64,000 nt of DNA from the NCBI RefSeq assembly GCF_030704535.1, contig NC_081806.1:2987001-3051000 (forward strand), given 5' to 3'. The translations under genes and the position numbers were made by a program. Below the pieces are notes generated by a model. That model had not been told where the DNA came from, did no database searches, and was given only the letters and a program-made list of their open reading frames with translations. Of this stretch, positions 1 to 13,020 are shown piece after piece. Positions within the stretch are counted from its first letter, which is position 1; each line of letters starts with the position of its first letter. Source of the stretch: Vitis vinifera (taxonomy: Eukaryota > Streptophyta > Magnoliopsida > Vitales > Vitaceae).

Positions 1-3000
1 GAAGAATCTTCATTAGTTTATCCCCCAATTGAATGGTCATCTTGGTTTGATTTCCAAGGGTATTGGAAAGCCAATAACCCTTTCACACGATCAGAAAACG
101 GCGGCAAACAATGATCCAACAATGTGTATTTCTATATTAATTTGATGGTGAATCCTGCCACCTCTACTAATTACCTCTCCTTCCGGTAGTAATGAGATCG
201 ACTAAAATTGGATTTACATAATTTTTTGTTTTATGATATCATAGGTTGTGGTACATGCGAATGAAGAGTGAGAATAAAAATCTCATTTTTTCTCTACTAC
301 GTTAACATGTTTGGATAAATTTTATGAACGTAGGAATGAAATAAAAAATAATTTTATTTTAATTCATTGTTTAAGGTATTTTAATTCATTCATCTTATAA
401 AAAAATAAAAAAAGTTTAAAATTAATATTTTATCCTTATATAATAAGACCATTTTTTGTCTTATTATTTAGTAAAAAAAAACCTTTCAAAATTTATAAAT
501 TTATTTTAAAATGAAAATAAAAAAATATTTTAAACTCTATGTAAAGATATTATTGTCAATTTATTTCTTTTCCATTATCATTCTTATTATTACTAAATAT
601 TAAAACATTATAATAGAAACAAATACTCATTTCAATCTTGAATTTCTAGATTAGTCTAAACACTAGAAATGAAATTATCAAATTCATTTCTATTCATAGC
701 CGTTTGCCAAACACCCTAATAATATATACATACAAGACGTGTTGGAGTTACAAAAAAGATCATTTTCTTTACATTGGTATCTTTCATTTTCACATAATTT
801 TCTTATTTTTATTTTTATTTCTTTATGTTAATAAAAAAAAAAAACAACCCTCAACCAATTGTGATCAATGAAATCGAGGCATCAATTGGGGGCATTCAAC
901 ATGTAAAATGATTTAAAAAAAAAAAAAAAAATCACTTTCAGAACCGTTCTTTTGTTAATTTTATAACACAAGTAATTTTCAAACTTTAAACAATTTTATT
1001 TTCTCAGCTACCAATCAATACGTCATGCCAACAAAAAATTTGGTATACCTGTAGCTACATAATTGGGCCGACCATCTTCATACTATCATTTAACAAGTTG
1101 ACAAAGCTAGTTGCTTATTGCATGGAACTTATTCCTAATATAAAATTAATAGCTGCACTAATATTAGTTATATTGAAATTTGATACCTTGAAAGCTGAAT
1201 TGTAGTTATTGATTGTTTAACGATATTTTAATCATTTTTATATGAACTTCATTGAATTTATAACCACGGGCCTACCGCCTATCGACATGATCAAAAGATT
1301 CATTAGTTAGGTGGATTCTTTGAAGTACGACTAACAATTTAATTATTAAAACAATACCGGCAAAAACTAAACATGAATTTATTTTTTCCCTGTTCTAAAG
1401 TTCAAAGGTGACATTGACCTATATAATTATATTAGAATTAGAATAATATTACAATTTTGATGAAGATGAAATTTGAGTAGAAGATTTTTATGGTAATTTT
1501 TTTTTTTAGTTAAATTCAAGTTTGGGCCTAACACGGCAGCCCGCTTATTATTTAATATGGAATTCGGCTAAAATCCAAGAAGGCCCATTTCATGTTACAG
1601 CCCACTTGCAATTTTTTTAGTCTGGGCCGAAGGGTGCGTGCAGCTTAAGCAAGGTGAGCATGACTTTTGGGCCTTTGTGCTTTATAATCTATAAAAAATT
1701 ATCTTAAATTCCTTATATATTTATATTCATTTAAAAAAAAAATTAAAAACCATTTTTATTAAAACATGTTTGATTACATTTTGAATTGACAACTTTTTGC
1801 TATTAATATTAATTTATTTAAATAGTTAAAATTATATTAATAATTTATTTTGTCAAATTAATTTTATGTAATTTTTTTTTATATTTTAGTAATTTTTGAA
1901 TAAATTTATATTTTTAATATTTTAAAATAAAAATATTTAAAATTAAAAGGATAAATATAAAAAAAAATTAAAATTAAAATCATAGTCATTTTTTAAAATA
2001 GGATTAATAAGATAAATATGAAAAATGATTAAAAATAAAAGGATAATATTAAATAAAATGGTGTTATAAATTTAAAATAAAAAATAAATTAGAAAAAAAA
2101 TAATTAAAAAAACACGCATAACAATTTTTAAAAAACATAGATAAATATAAAAAACAGTTGGTGATTATTTTAAAAATCCAATAAAAAAACACGCATATTG
2201 ATTTTTCAAAAACAAGCATAACAAATTTTAAAAAACACAACGATTTTTAAAAAACAAAAATAAATATTAAAAACAATTGTTGATTATTTTAAAAATCTGA
2301 TAAATTAATTGTTGATTTCTTCACCTTACAACTTGTGTGTTTTCTAAAAAATTTGTTGGATATCATTGAGAAATAGGAATCCGTGTTATCAAAGGATTTT
2401 TTGTGATTATTTCTACTATTAAATGAGTGAAACATCCATTTTGGTATCTTATTGAACAAAAATGATGATATTGTTTCTCTATTGATAAAAAATTCCATTT
2501 TTTCAAATGAATGATTTGAAGTCCTATTGATTCTAACAACGGATTGCAAAGTTAATCATTTAGACCTTTCAATTCATGGATGTGGATTTTAGACTTATGA
2601 ATAGGGATATTCCCAAAACTCACAAAACAAAAAAGGAGGCGAGTTAGACAAAAAAAGAAGCAACTTAGGACAAAAGAAAGAAGTGACTTCGACAAAAAGA
2701 AACAAAATGATTAAGACAAATCTTTTTTGTCACTCGTCTAATTTTTTTTTTTCCAAGATATCAATATTTTGACCAAATTCCTGACATTTTCGTCCACGAG
2801 TACAACCAAGGTTAAGGGAAAAAAATTATATCAACTTGAAATTTATCACAATTTATTAAAAATACTTTAATTTTAATTTTAAAATTTTTAAAAATATATG
2901 AAATTTTGTTCAAATTATTTAATTTTAATAAATTAATTTCACAACTCTTCAAAAACTTGTCATAAACTTAAAAGTTTAACATTATTTGCTTCTCATTATT

Positions 3001-3288
3001 TGAATTTTTCTTAAATTTGAAAAAAAAAAATATTATATTACTTTCAGATTTTAAATTATTTATTTTTTTACTTTTTAATAACTTACTACAAACTTTTTAT
3101 CGAATATTAAAAAACTAAATATTTTAACTTTTTCTAATAGAAAAAATACTGCTAATTTTTCTTTACTTTTTAATATATTAATAAAAATAAAATATTAAAA
3201 AGAATATATAATTTAATATTTAACATTATTAAACATTAAAATTATATTGGGAATAAACTAAAAAAAACAAACACCAAAATCAACCCCA
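1..3288. other. gene-free AT-rich flank
   Basis: No coding region could be supported. The stretch is very AT-rich with poly-A and poly-T runs. The only compositional exception is about 1520-1675, which holds five GGCCCA/AGCCCA-type motifs (see the separate entry). The open frame near 2289-2549 on the minus strand has a low-complexity translation and looks like chance. The last 300 bases lie just 3' of the first copper ATPase and should include its 3' UTR. Confidence 0.6.
1523..1673. promoter_or_regulatory. orphan cluster of Site II-like motifs (GGCCCA/AGCCCA)
   Basis: Five short motifs lie in 150 bp: TGGGCC at 1523, 1623 and 1668, GGCCCA at 1582 and AGCCCA at 1599. In plants TGGGCY (Site II) is bound by TCP factors and is enriched in promoters of housekeeping and ribosomal genes. 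No gene start is visible on either side within about 1.5 kb, so this may be an old promoter or chance. The motifs are seen; the regulatory role is inference. Confidence 0.3.
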
Positions 3289-6200
3289 TTAGAATCGATT
3301 TTCGACCATTACTCCCTGCATCTCGAGAGCATTCAGCTTCTCAGGTCTTTTGTAGTACTTCAATAAAAGCGAGCAGCAAACAACGCTGACTGAAGAGGCT
3401 GCCATGGCAGCTCCAGCGATCCATGGAGGTAAACGAAAACCGGTAGATGGGAAAAGAGCCCCAGCTGCAATTGGTATGCCTAGGAGATTATAACCCAATG
3501 CCCAAATGTAATTCAGGCGGATACGGGAAAATGTTTTCCTGGAAAGGTCAATGGCTGTGATCACATCTTCCAAGTTACTTTTCATGAGAACGATATCAGC
3601 TGCTTCGATTGCAATGTCTGTGCCTGCACCAATTGCCATTCCAACATTTGCAGCTACAAGGGCTGGAGAATCGTTGATGCCATCTCCAACCATTGCCACG
3701 GTATGGCCCGAAGCCTGTGGAATGAGGACATGATATTTAACAGATTGAGAATGATCATTATGCATGTCTTGGAACTATTTTTCACATTCATACCTGTAAA
3801 TTCTTCACTTCCTCTGCTTTCTGCTCAGGTTTGGCTCCAGCAATGACAGTTTCAATTCCAACCTCCTTGGCTATCGAGTTTGCAGTTCCCCAATTGTCAC
3901 CTGTCACCATGATACTCTTCACTTTCATAGACTTAAGAATAGATATGACATCACGAGCACCAGGCTTCAGTGGATCAGATATGGCTAGAACTCCAGTCAG
4001 CTCCCCATCAATGGATATTAGAATCCCAGTTTGAGCCATCGCTTCAGTTTCTGCCAGCATATCTTCAGCATCAGCTGGAATGGCAATGTTTTGATCTAAC
4101 ATCAAGCTCTTGTTTCCCACTATGATCTCTTTGTTGCGAACAATGGCTTTCACTCCATGGCCAGTAATGGAGACAAAATCTCTTGCTTCAGGCCAGGTGG
4201 GGCTCTCTCCGTCTTCTCTGAATTTCTTGGCATACTCAACAATGGCCTTGGCTAATGGGTGCTCACTGTTCACCTGATACACATCCAGAACATCTACATT
4301 TTAAACATTCCTTCTCAACATCATGGTTGACAAAGTTACTGCTTGAGTGGACAGCTTAAAAATGATATTTGGCTTTCCAAAAAGTTAAAATAACAAGCAG
4401 ACCATTGAATTCAACCCAAGTTCATAATATCTATTCAAGCTAACTTTTGAAGGCTGGAGATACAAAAGGCTGAGTCTAATGAAAATGCTCTCTAGAACAG
4501 ATAATAGTCCCTCGAGAAAGGCCTACCTCAGCAGCAGCAATAAGTTCATAGAATTCTTGAAGTACCATGTTTTTCAAGAGCCTTGTGCTAACAACTACTG
4601 GCTTCCCAACAGTGAGGGTACCTGTCTTGTCAAACACGATGCAATCCACCTACAAGATCAAATCAGCTCCAAGATTATCTTTGATACACCAACAAGGCAA
4701 AACCAGTCTTATTGTTTGAATAAACTGTTGGCAGCAGTACTTATTACAATTTTGGACTGCATTAGTTCATTTTCAAGTTTATTGGAGTAAGAGCAGCGCC
4801 TAAAACCTCAAAGTTTAGTTTTTTAAGCTTAAGAATCTTATTCTCCGATGTCTGTTTTTCCTTAAAACGTAAACATGCAAGATGAGTTTCACACACTGAC
4901 CTTATGTGCACTTTCTAATGCTTGACCGCCTTTGATGAGGACACCCTGAGAGGCCCCAACACCAGTACCAACCATGACGGCAGTAGGAGTTGCAAGGCCT
5001 AGAGCACATGGGCAGGCTATGACCATGACAGAGATTCCAAATTGGAGTGCAAGCTGAAAACCATCCATTGAAGTCGGTATCCAAGATTTCGGATATCCAT
5101 TGAACTTTCCAGCTAAAAACCAGGCAAGCCAAGTGGAAAATGAGAGGATAATAACCTGCAAAAGATAGGCAGTTGTAGGCAAAGGCCTGGATTAAATTAT
5201 CATTCATTTTCACATAATTTATAGTACTTATCACTCAATTTAGAAAACAAAAGAAACTGAAGGAGAGGAGAAATGTATATTAGATGTTTACCAGAGGAAC
5301 AAAGTATTTAGAGATGTGGTCTGCTAATTTCTGCACAGGGGCTTTAGCCATCTGGGCTGACTCAACAAGCTGAACAATCTGTGAAAGAGCACTTTCTGAT
5401 CCAACCCGTGTTGCCTTAATATGTAATACCCCATTCTCATTCACAGTCCCTCCAATCACTGTGTCACCCTTCCTCTTTGCCACAGGCCTGGCTTCTCCTG
5501 TGATCATGCTCTCATTGACATGGCTTTGCCCCCTAATAACAAAACCATCTGAAGCTACTTTTGCACCAGGAAGAATTTTAATCACATCATCCTTTTGTAT
5601 CAACCGACCATCAATTTCCTGTTCACTTATTATATTTCCTTCTTTGTCCAGTGTTAACAGAATTGCAGTCTCAGGTGCCAGGTCCATAAGCTTAGCAATG
5701 GCATCTGATGTCTTTCCCTTGGCTAAAACCTCCAAATATTTTCCAAGTAGAATAAATGAAATGAGCATGGAGCTAGTCTCAAAGAAATCTGTTGATTTGA
5801 AATCTTCAGAAGTAGCAGCTCTCAACACGGAATAGACTGAATAGAAATAGGCAGCATTTGTTCCCAAGGCAATCAAAACATCCATATTAGCAGAACCATG
5901 ACGCAATGCTTTGTAGGAGCCAGTGTAGAATCTCCGCCCAATAATGAACTGAACTGGGGTGGATAACACCCACCTTAAAGTTTCTCCAACACTCAGCATA
6001 TTGATCACTTTGGTATCTAATCCGTGCTTGAGACCAGGGATATACATGAAAACCATGGAGGTTAAGAATACTGGAATTGTAAAAACCAAACTCCATAGAA
6101 AAGATCTGTAATATTGCTTAACCTCCTCCTTTTTGTGAATGGCCCTTCCTCCTTCAGGAAATATAGTTGCCTTGTAGCACCTAGATCCAGTTGACTCAAT

Positions 6201-7597
6201 CACATTGATAAAGTTTCTGGGTCCTGTCACATTTGATTTATAGGAAAGGGAAAATTTATTGAGTGTAGGATCAATGTCTATGTCTTGAACCCCAGGGAGT
6301 GCCCGAAGAGAATTCTCAATCAATCTCATTGAATGGTCAGTGCAAACTCCATCAACTTTGAGCTGAATCTTGCTCATGTCCTCCCCAGTACTAATAAGGA
6401 TGGCCTCGAACCCAGTATCTTCTATAGCTTCCAGTAGCTGATTGTAGTTTATGATCTTAGGATCATAATGAACTTGGGCTTCCTCAGTTGCTAATGCAAC
6501 TTGGGCCTTTTGCACGCCCTGCAATGCTTGCAGAGCAGATTCAACAGTTGTAGAGCAAGAAGTGCAGGTCATTCCATTTATGTGAATTTGGCACACTTGA
6601 GTGGATTTTTCATTTGCCTCATCTGGCATCAATGTGGCCTGAAATCCCACATCTTCAATGGTTTCACGAATTGTTTCCTCCTACGCAATAGCAGATAAAA
6701 ATAGTAAGAGTTCGCGCATGAACAGAAGGAAAAGCAAAATGGACATGGAAGTAATTTGGAATGAAGGAAACAGAAGATTGGAGCAGAACACTGTTTAGAA
6801 AAAGCCAGGAACAAATTATTTCATTTCATGTTAGCAAACTTCAACGATAGTAAAAGATCTTAATTATCCAACTTTCCCAACTGGATTGTTGTAAAGAACA
6901 AAAAGAATTCTGAACAAAATTAAAAAAAAACAAGTATAAGCATCCAAACAGACTTTTGATAAACATCAGAATACTATTCTGAGAACTGTTCCCTTCGAAA
7001 AAGTTCCAAACAGGTCCTAATTTTCTATTTTCTCTTCTCATACCTCCACCGTCCATGGGACAAAAGAAACCAGAATTTTAAAAAATTAATTAAAAAAAAC
7101 CAACCTTTCGTAGTTATTCTACACGTTTTCGTTTCATTTTATGATTAGGCAGTTCGTCAACGACTCTCGTGACCGCTAACTACCGTTCCTAAATTTCACG
7201 AGAGAAAAAAAAAAAAACTTCGCTTGCCACAATTTCCATCGAACCAAACACCACCGAATTAAACCTAAAATCTAAAACGAATATAACAGAAGAAGAAACC
7301 ACTTACATTAACAAAAGAAGTATAGAACATGACCTGAACCCTATTATTCAAAACATCCACCACAGCCTCCCTAATTCCCGGCAGCCGCTTGACGGCCTTC
7401 TCCACCGATCCGGCGCACGCCGCACACGTCATTCCGATCACCGAATACACAGCCTTCGCCTCCGATCCTCTCACATCCTTCTCCGTCTCCGACACCCCCT
7501 TCGGATACTTAGGCATCGACGGATAGTGCGGCCTCGGCGACAGATGTCCGAAGCTCTCACCCCGAATACATTCCAACGTCAGAAACTTCGCCACCAT
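3289..7597 (-). CDS. HMA5: copper-transporting P1B-type ATPase, HMA5-like (tandem copy A)
   Basis: Pumps Cu+ out of the cytosol at the cost of ATP; HMA5-type pumps act in copper detoxification and root-to-shoot distribution. Six exons join in phase 0 throughout: 7307-7597, 5292-6680, 4901-5155, 4527-4649, 3794-4273 and 3289-3714, giving 987 aa, the usual family length. The N-terminus has a heavy-metal domain with GMTCAAC (C58, C61), a second with GMTCTSC (C136, C139), and a third HMA-like fold near 210-275 without a CxxC. Then come the membrane segments, TGEA, the ion-binding CPC (608-610), the phosphorylated Asp in DKTGT (D652), the SEHPLA motif (H691), TGD and [10 protein letters not shown] in exon 6. 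The start is the only ATG ahead of the first HMA domain in this exon. Introns are GT-AG. It is paralogous to the gene at 13304-18529. Substrate is inferred from family motifs. Confidence 0.95.
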
Positions 7598-7663
7598 TTT
7601 CCTGAAATCTCCCTATCCCTCTTCCTCTGCCTCTTCCCTTTCCTCTTCAGACAAAGGGGAGAG

Positions 7664-7748
7664 CACGTGACTTAGCGGTGCTTAGAAGCTAACCTGAGAA
7701 AAGGTGGCGCCAACTTTCTCGTCGCGGGACCGCAAAACGCTGCGTTTT
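7664..7748 (-). promoter_or_regulatory. G-box and CG-armed palindrome upstream of HMA5 copy A
   Basis: CACGTG lies at 7664-7669, and the near-perfect palindrome AAAACGCTGCGTTTT lies at 7734-7748, about 140 bp ahead of the start codon. The palindrome mismatches only at its central base. G-boxes bind bZIP and bHLH factors. The palindrome resembles two others in this window (43179 and 55626). Function is inferred from position only. Confidence 0.4.
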
Positions 7749-8703
7749 GACGATTTTTAAATCAGTATGTGGCGGTTCATGGATTTGTACGTCAGTGCTT
7801 ATCCCATTCCAGCTTCGGCCCCCTTCATGCAACAGAAAAAACAAATCTTCTCATATTTAAAAAATATTCCCTAAAAACTAATTTATAGCTGACACAATTT
7901 TTTTTTAAAGAAAAGTTTGAACACTTTCTAAAATAAATTATTTTTTAAAAACAAGAAAGTATTTTAAGGGTTGCTGTATTTTTTTTGGAAACTTCTTTTT
8001 TTAAGTTGAAGGATAAAAAATAGTTTTCAAAAACAAACTTACATAGAATCAAATATATTTATATTTTTTTTTGTTTTTAAAAATAGATAAAATAAAATTA
8101 CTTGTTCTCTATTTCACTTTATTTTTAAAAATTATTTTTAAAAAATAATAATTTAACAGTACTAAAAAATTTTAAAAACAGGTTTTTATTTTTAAAAACA
8201 GAAAATTATTTTTAAATCACATAAACAAAAATGATCTAATATAAATAATTTAGTAGTTAAAAATAATGTAAAGTAAGCATAGGAAAACATTTTGACAAAA
8301 ATAGGTTGCGGTTTGTTGAACAAGGAAATGATTTGATTTTCTAAAATAGGGGCAAAAAAGGAAAATGATGTAACACAAAACTTATTTGTATTTTCATTAC
8401 TTTTCAAAAAAAAAAAAAGTTTCATGAATGAATTGTTTTTCCTAATTTAAGAATGTAAATACTATAACGATCCAAATTGACTTGAATTCGATGGATTTGT
8501 TATTTTATCTTCAACTCCTGCCATTTTTGTGAAGAAACTGATATTGCAAAACAGATTCTAAAATTTTAATAAATATGGAAGTACTTTTAAAAAGCATTTT
8601 ACATAAAGGTGGTACCAATAAAAATGTTGTAAGTTAAAAATTTTTTTATTAATTACTTTTAAAGCTAAAGTTTTAAAAATAGTTTTTGAAACTTTACTCA
8701 ATA

Positions 8704-9072
8704 TTTAAGACTTGTTTGGTAACTGTTTTCGAAAATAATTCTGAAAAATGGTTTTTGAAAATCGTTTTTTGATTTTTGTATAACTATTTGGAAACATAAA
8801 ATGGCTTTAACATGTTTTTAATATTTTTAAAAATAATTTTTATATTTAGTATTTTATTTTTAATCATTATATATGTTTGTATAATTATTTCTTAAACAAT
8901 CCTAAAAAATAAGGAAAAACAATAAGAAAATAATTAAAAGATGTTATTTGAAAACACCATATTTTATATTGTTAAGAACAAAAAATATAAAATAATTTTT
9001 TGTTGTCAAAAGTGTTTTTTGTTTTGAAGAATAGAAATTTGTTTTAAAAAATAATTGTCAAATATACCCTTA
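8704..9072. repeat. MITE-like repeat family B, copy 1
   Basis: This AT-rich unit opens with a 'gtttggtaactgttttcgaaaat' type motif. It then shows a recurring interior: a stretch resembling 'attttatttttaatcatt', then 'tgtttgtataattattt' and 'aaacaa(t)cctaaaaaa'. It ends near 'aataattgtcaaatataccc'. The same order of motifs recurs at 31722-32090 and, in part, at 46690-46870 and 60628-60830. No terminal duplication was established. Confidence 0.5.
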
Positions 9073-9524
9073 ATTTTTGTAAAAAAAAATGTTTTCAATT
9101 ATTAAAAATATTTTTTGGGAAAGTTTTAAACAAATATGCTATAATTGAAATCAATTGACCCACTAAATATAGAAGTTAGGAGTTGGTTGGATGGTGAAAT
9201 TATTCATTTTATAAAATATAAAAAGGGAAATAATGGAAAAAAAATTTAACAAATTTAGTAACACTTAAAAATATTTACTAACTCATTTCTCAAAAATCTT
9301 TGAAAAAAGGTTTCCTACTAGGGATTGTTAAAAAAAAAAAAAGACATTAATCTCTTATTTCCCAAAATATAAAAATTACAAAATATTTTAATGATTGAAG
9401 ATGACTTTAAACAAATATATTCATTTTGAATACAAATCATATTTGATCCCCTATTAATTATTTACTATGGCAATGGAGGATCAAAGTATTTTTTAATTTA
9501 TTTTTTACTTCCCTTTTTATTGAG

Positions 9525-9790
9525 TGTAGGTTAATTCAAGGTTATGCTTATTTATCGGAAAGTATCAAGGAAAGAAAAAAAAAATTAAAGAAAATAATTT
9601 TTTTATGTTTGATTTCATTATAAAAAATATGAAAGAAAATAAAATATAATTAAAATTTATATATTTTAAAATTATCTAATGTTTATATAATGGAAAAAAA
9701 TAAGTGAAATAAATTTGAAGGAGGATATAAAAATAATGTATTTTAATATTTTTTTATTTTCCTTCATTTGAATTTGAAGAAGGATATAAA
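9525..9790. repeat. MITE-like repeat family A, reverse-oriented copy
   Basis: An AT-rich unit with the family A signature ('atgtttgatttc', runs of 'gaaagaaaataaaatataatt', 'aattatctaatgtttatataatgg', 'ataaaaataatgtatt') in the orientation opposite to the copy at 12600. Boundaries are approximate. Family A recurs at 12600, several times in 19575-21875 and at 41600-42210. Confidence 0.45.
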
Positions 9791-10320
9791 ACATTTTGAA
9801 ATTTTATTTTTGTCACCACAAAATAAAAGCTTATTATTTTTAATTTATTTTGTATTAATTTTGATAAAATGCTTTGACTTTAAAATGTTTTTGTTAAGTG
9901 TACTTTTATAATAAACCCTTTTATAAAATATCAATTAAGCGCATAGTGTTTTTAATTATATACTACATAGTAAAAACAAATAGTTTTTGAAATTTAATAA
10001 TATTAAAAAAATATTCCATAAAAGCATTTTTTATTTATTTAAATTTTACTTAAAATCTACATTTTGAAAAGAAACTATTTTCAGAATATTAAATAGCACT
10101 CTCAAGCCTCAAACACCTTCCAACCAGACTAAGAAGAGAAGGAGAAAATGCTAAATTTGTTTTTCTTAATATTTTTCTCAAAGAAAAATGTTAGAAAATT
10201 TTGGAGAAAGTGTACAACTTAACAATATTTTTTTATTCTATTTTGTATTCTCCCTCAAACTTTCCTAGTACCCAAACATACCTATTAAGTGAGAATTGTT
10301 ACTTTCATGTATGAAGAATA

Positions 10321-10643
10321 TGTTAGAATTAATGATCATATTTTATTAGTTGGTTGTAATTTGAGTTTGAGTCAAATAAGATGTGGAATATGTTATCCTA
10401 ATTTTTAGGAAGTACTTACTACATATATTAGAGGGTTAGTGTTAGCTTATGTTTTAGGAATCTCTCTTAGTGGGCTAGTGATTGATTTATTTAGGAGTCT
10501 ATTGCAATTCAATTATGTATTTAAATGCAAATTCATGAATAAAAAAGAGTCCAATTTCAATTAGACTACTTGCCTTATTTAGAGTTTTTTTTACTTCTCT
10601 TTTCCTAATAGTTGTAGAGACGACAAATTCTTTTGGATTATCA
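10321..10643 (+). repeat. 5' LTR of the Copia remnant
   Basis: It starts TGTTAGAA and ends GGATTATCA, the usual TG...CA termini. Its last 60 bases match the 3' remnant at 13021-13092 (shared parts include 'cttttt/tacttc', 'cctaatagttgt' and 'tttggattatca'). The primer-binding site follows after two bases. Confidence 0.6.
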
Positions 10644-10645
10644 TC

Positions 10646-10657
10646 TAGTATTAAAGC
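10646..10657 (+). other. degraded retroelement primer-binding site
   Basis: TAGTATTAAAGC differs from the plant initiator-Met primer site TGGTATCAGAGC at three positions, all G-to-A or C-to-T, as expected from decay of methylated DNA. Its position two bases after the LTR supports the reading. Confidence 0.55.
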
Positions 10658-10699
10658 AAACAATGTAGGTTTTATCCCAACTCAACCTACCATTCTACT

Positions 10700-12590
10700 T
10701 TTTCAAGAAAGTGGATATGATGTTAGAGCACGAGGATGAGGACTCTTTTTTATCTCCTAAGATTAGTGGGAACTTATGGATAAGGGTTATGAAGAAGAGG
10801 AGATTCATGTTGAGGCTATCAAAAATGTTTGAAAGAAAGATGCTAAGGCATTGTTTTTTATCCAACAAGTAGTTTTAGAAATTATCTTTCCTCAAATTTC
10901 TAAAGCAACAAAATCCAAAGAAGTTTAGGATGCTTTGCAAACAGGATATCAAGGCACAACTAAGGTACTTACCATTAAATTTCAAACTCTTCGTAGGAAG
11001 TTTGAAACGTCACTCATGAAAGATAGTGTTTGCAATTCCAAAATATGGTGAACAATTATTTGATGAAAAAGTGGTTGAAAATTTTTTAAGAAGCTTGTCT
11101 AAGAAGTATAATCATGTGGTTGTAGAAATAAAAGAATCTAAAGATTTAAGTATACTAACCATTGATGAGTTACTTGGTTTTCTTCAATCCCATGAAGAAA
11201 AGATTAAGAGATATGAAGAAACATCCATTGAAAATGCATTTTGAACTAAATTGCAGAATTCTAAATATAAGAAGACAATCACAAGGAATCTAACAACCAA
11301 AAAAAAAACTGAAGAAGTGGAAGAGGTGGTGGACGTTCAGGTAACCACTACCTAAATGAGTTTGGTGAAAAATATGAAAACTACAATCATAAGTCAATCC
11401 AATGCTACTATTGTAAGAAATTTGGCCACAAAAAAATACTGCAAATTGAAAGAAAAATATGTCAAATTTGTTAAGGAGAAAGAAAAAGACAATGAAGAAT
11501 CTAAAACTTTCTTTGTTGTTATTCTACTAAAAAATGTGTTTAAGATGTTTGATATATGGACAATGGGTACAGTAATCATATGACAACAAACTTGAATGTC
11601 TTTATAAGTATCGGTAAATTGGTGAATTTTTGGTACTATAAAGGTAAAAGGTGAAATAAGTTGAATAAAAAATGTTTTTTTATGTTCCTAATTTAGATAT
11701 AAGATTATTAAGTGTGAAGCAGTTTATATTAGAAGGCTACTCACTTGTTTTTGAAGATTTGACATGTTTAGTTGTTCAAGATAAAACCAAAGGAATTTGT
11801 TAGTGAAAGTTCATATGGCCAAAAACAAAATTTTTCCTTTAACCCTTGGTGGTGATACACATGCACGTAATGTTTCATTAATCAATGATAATTGGTGGTG
11901 GCATCATAGATTTGGGCATCTAAGCTTTAAGAATTTTGAACATTTGGAGAAAAAAAATATGGTGCATGGTTTGCTACCTATAAAGAGTGTAGATGAAGTC
12001 TATGAGAGTTACGTGTTTGGGAAGCAACATTGGGATGTTTTTTCAAAACGGAAAGTAAGCAGAGATACAAGACCAATTGAATTGGTGCATATAGATGTTT
12101 GTGAGCTAATGCGAACTTCTTTTCTTAACAATAACAAGTATTTTGTTATTTTTATGGATGATTTTAGCAGGATGTCTTGGGTCTATTTTACCAAAGAAAA
12201 ATTATAGACGTTGTTTATCTTCAAGATCAAGAATCACTTTCAAAAGAACGATGGTTTTTCCTTGAAGACATTGCAAACAAATTGTGGTGGTGAATTTTGT
12301 TTTAATGAGTTTGAAATTTTTTGTGTATATTTTCAATCTCAATTTAGGAGCCATTTCATGGAGTTTAAAGAAGCAACTATCCATTGCACTATCTTCCTCC
12401 ACAATTATCCATTGTGATAATCAATCCACAATTTCCATAAGAAAGAATTTTGTGTTTCATGGGCGCGCAAAACATAGAGATATGTCATCATTTTATTCAA
12501 TAGTTGGAATCTAAAGGAACCATCAAGATGATATATTGCAACACCAATAAACAATTTGTGATTACATTTACAAAATCTCTGCCTTTATAG
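10700..12590 (+). pseudogene. Copia gag-pol remnant (gag, zinc knuckle, integrase, RNase H pieces)
   Basis: The gag-like part (10700-11244) reads as a UBN2-type gag through several TGG-to-stop changes, then an open piece with YNHVVVEIKES. A CCHC knuckle spans about 11403-11441 (CYYCKKFGHKK then a one-base slip before YC). Segment 11797-12207 contains a WHHRFGHLSF pre-integrase motif and the integrase start VHIDVCE followed by FMDDFSR. Segment 12340-12500 reads ISWSLKKQ, then HCDNQSTISI and HGRAKHRD of the RNase H end. No intact frame remains. Confidence 0.75.
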
Positions 12591-12599
12591 AAGTTCTAG

Positions 12600-12930
12600 G
12601 CTATGTTTGGTTCCTGAAAATTTTAAGAAAAAATGTAAAGGAAAGAAAATACAATAAAAAGCAAAAGGAAAGAAAAAGTAAAGAAAAATAAAAAATAGAT
12701 TAAAAGTCAATAAATTATTTTTATTTGCTACTTTAAACCCATTTTACTTATTTTAACTCATTGAAGTAAAGATTAAATAATTTAAAAATACATAAGCTTT
12801 TAACCAATTTTAATTTTATTTTATTTTCTTTGATATTTTACATAGGACAATCAAATATGAAAAAATCATTTTCCTTTTCATTTTTTTTTCTTTTCTTAGT
12901 ATTCTCTTGGAACAAAACACAACCCTAGTA
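12600..12930. repeat. MITE-like repeat family A, copy inside the Copia remnant
   Basis: It begins 'ctatgtttggttcctg' and ends near 'cttggaacaaaacacaa', imperfect terminal inverted repeats. Between these lie 'aaggaaagaaaa' runs, 'aataaattatttttat' and 'taaactcatt'-like blocks. The same block order occurs at 21085-21408 and 41906-42205. Confidence 0.5.
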
Positions 12931-13020
12931 TTACAAAATATGTTGGGAGTTGCAAACTTTCAGCATTAAGGGGGAGTATCGTGATTAATGCTGATAATTA
13001 CTTCAGCTTTTTTTTTTTTT

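Larger units (their letters stand above)
7598..10320. other. promoter side of HMA5 copy A, then AT-rich spacer
   Basis: The first 200 bases form the presumed 5' UTR and promoter of copy A, with a G-box and a CG-arm palindrome (see below). After that the sequence becomes AT-rich and holds two MITE-like repeats (about 8704-9072 and 9525-9790). I see no gene. Confidence 0.55.

Noticed and set aside
2289-2549. 86-codon frame on the minus strand
   Set aside because: Low-complexity, AT-driven translation with no domain, splice partners or promoter.
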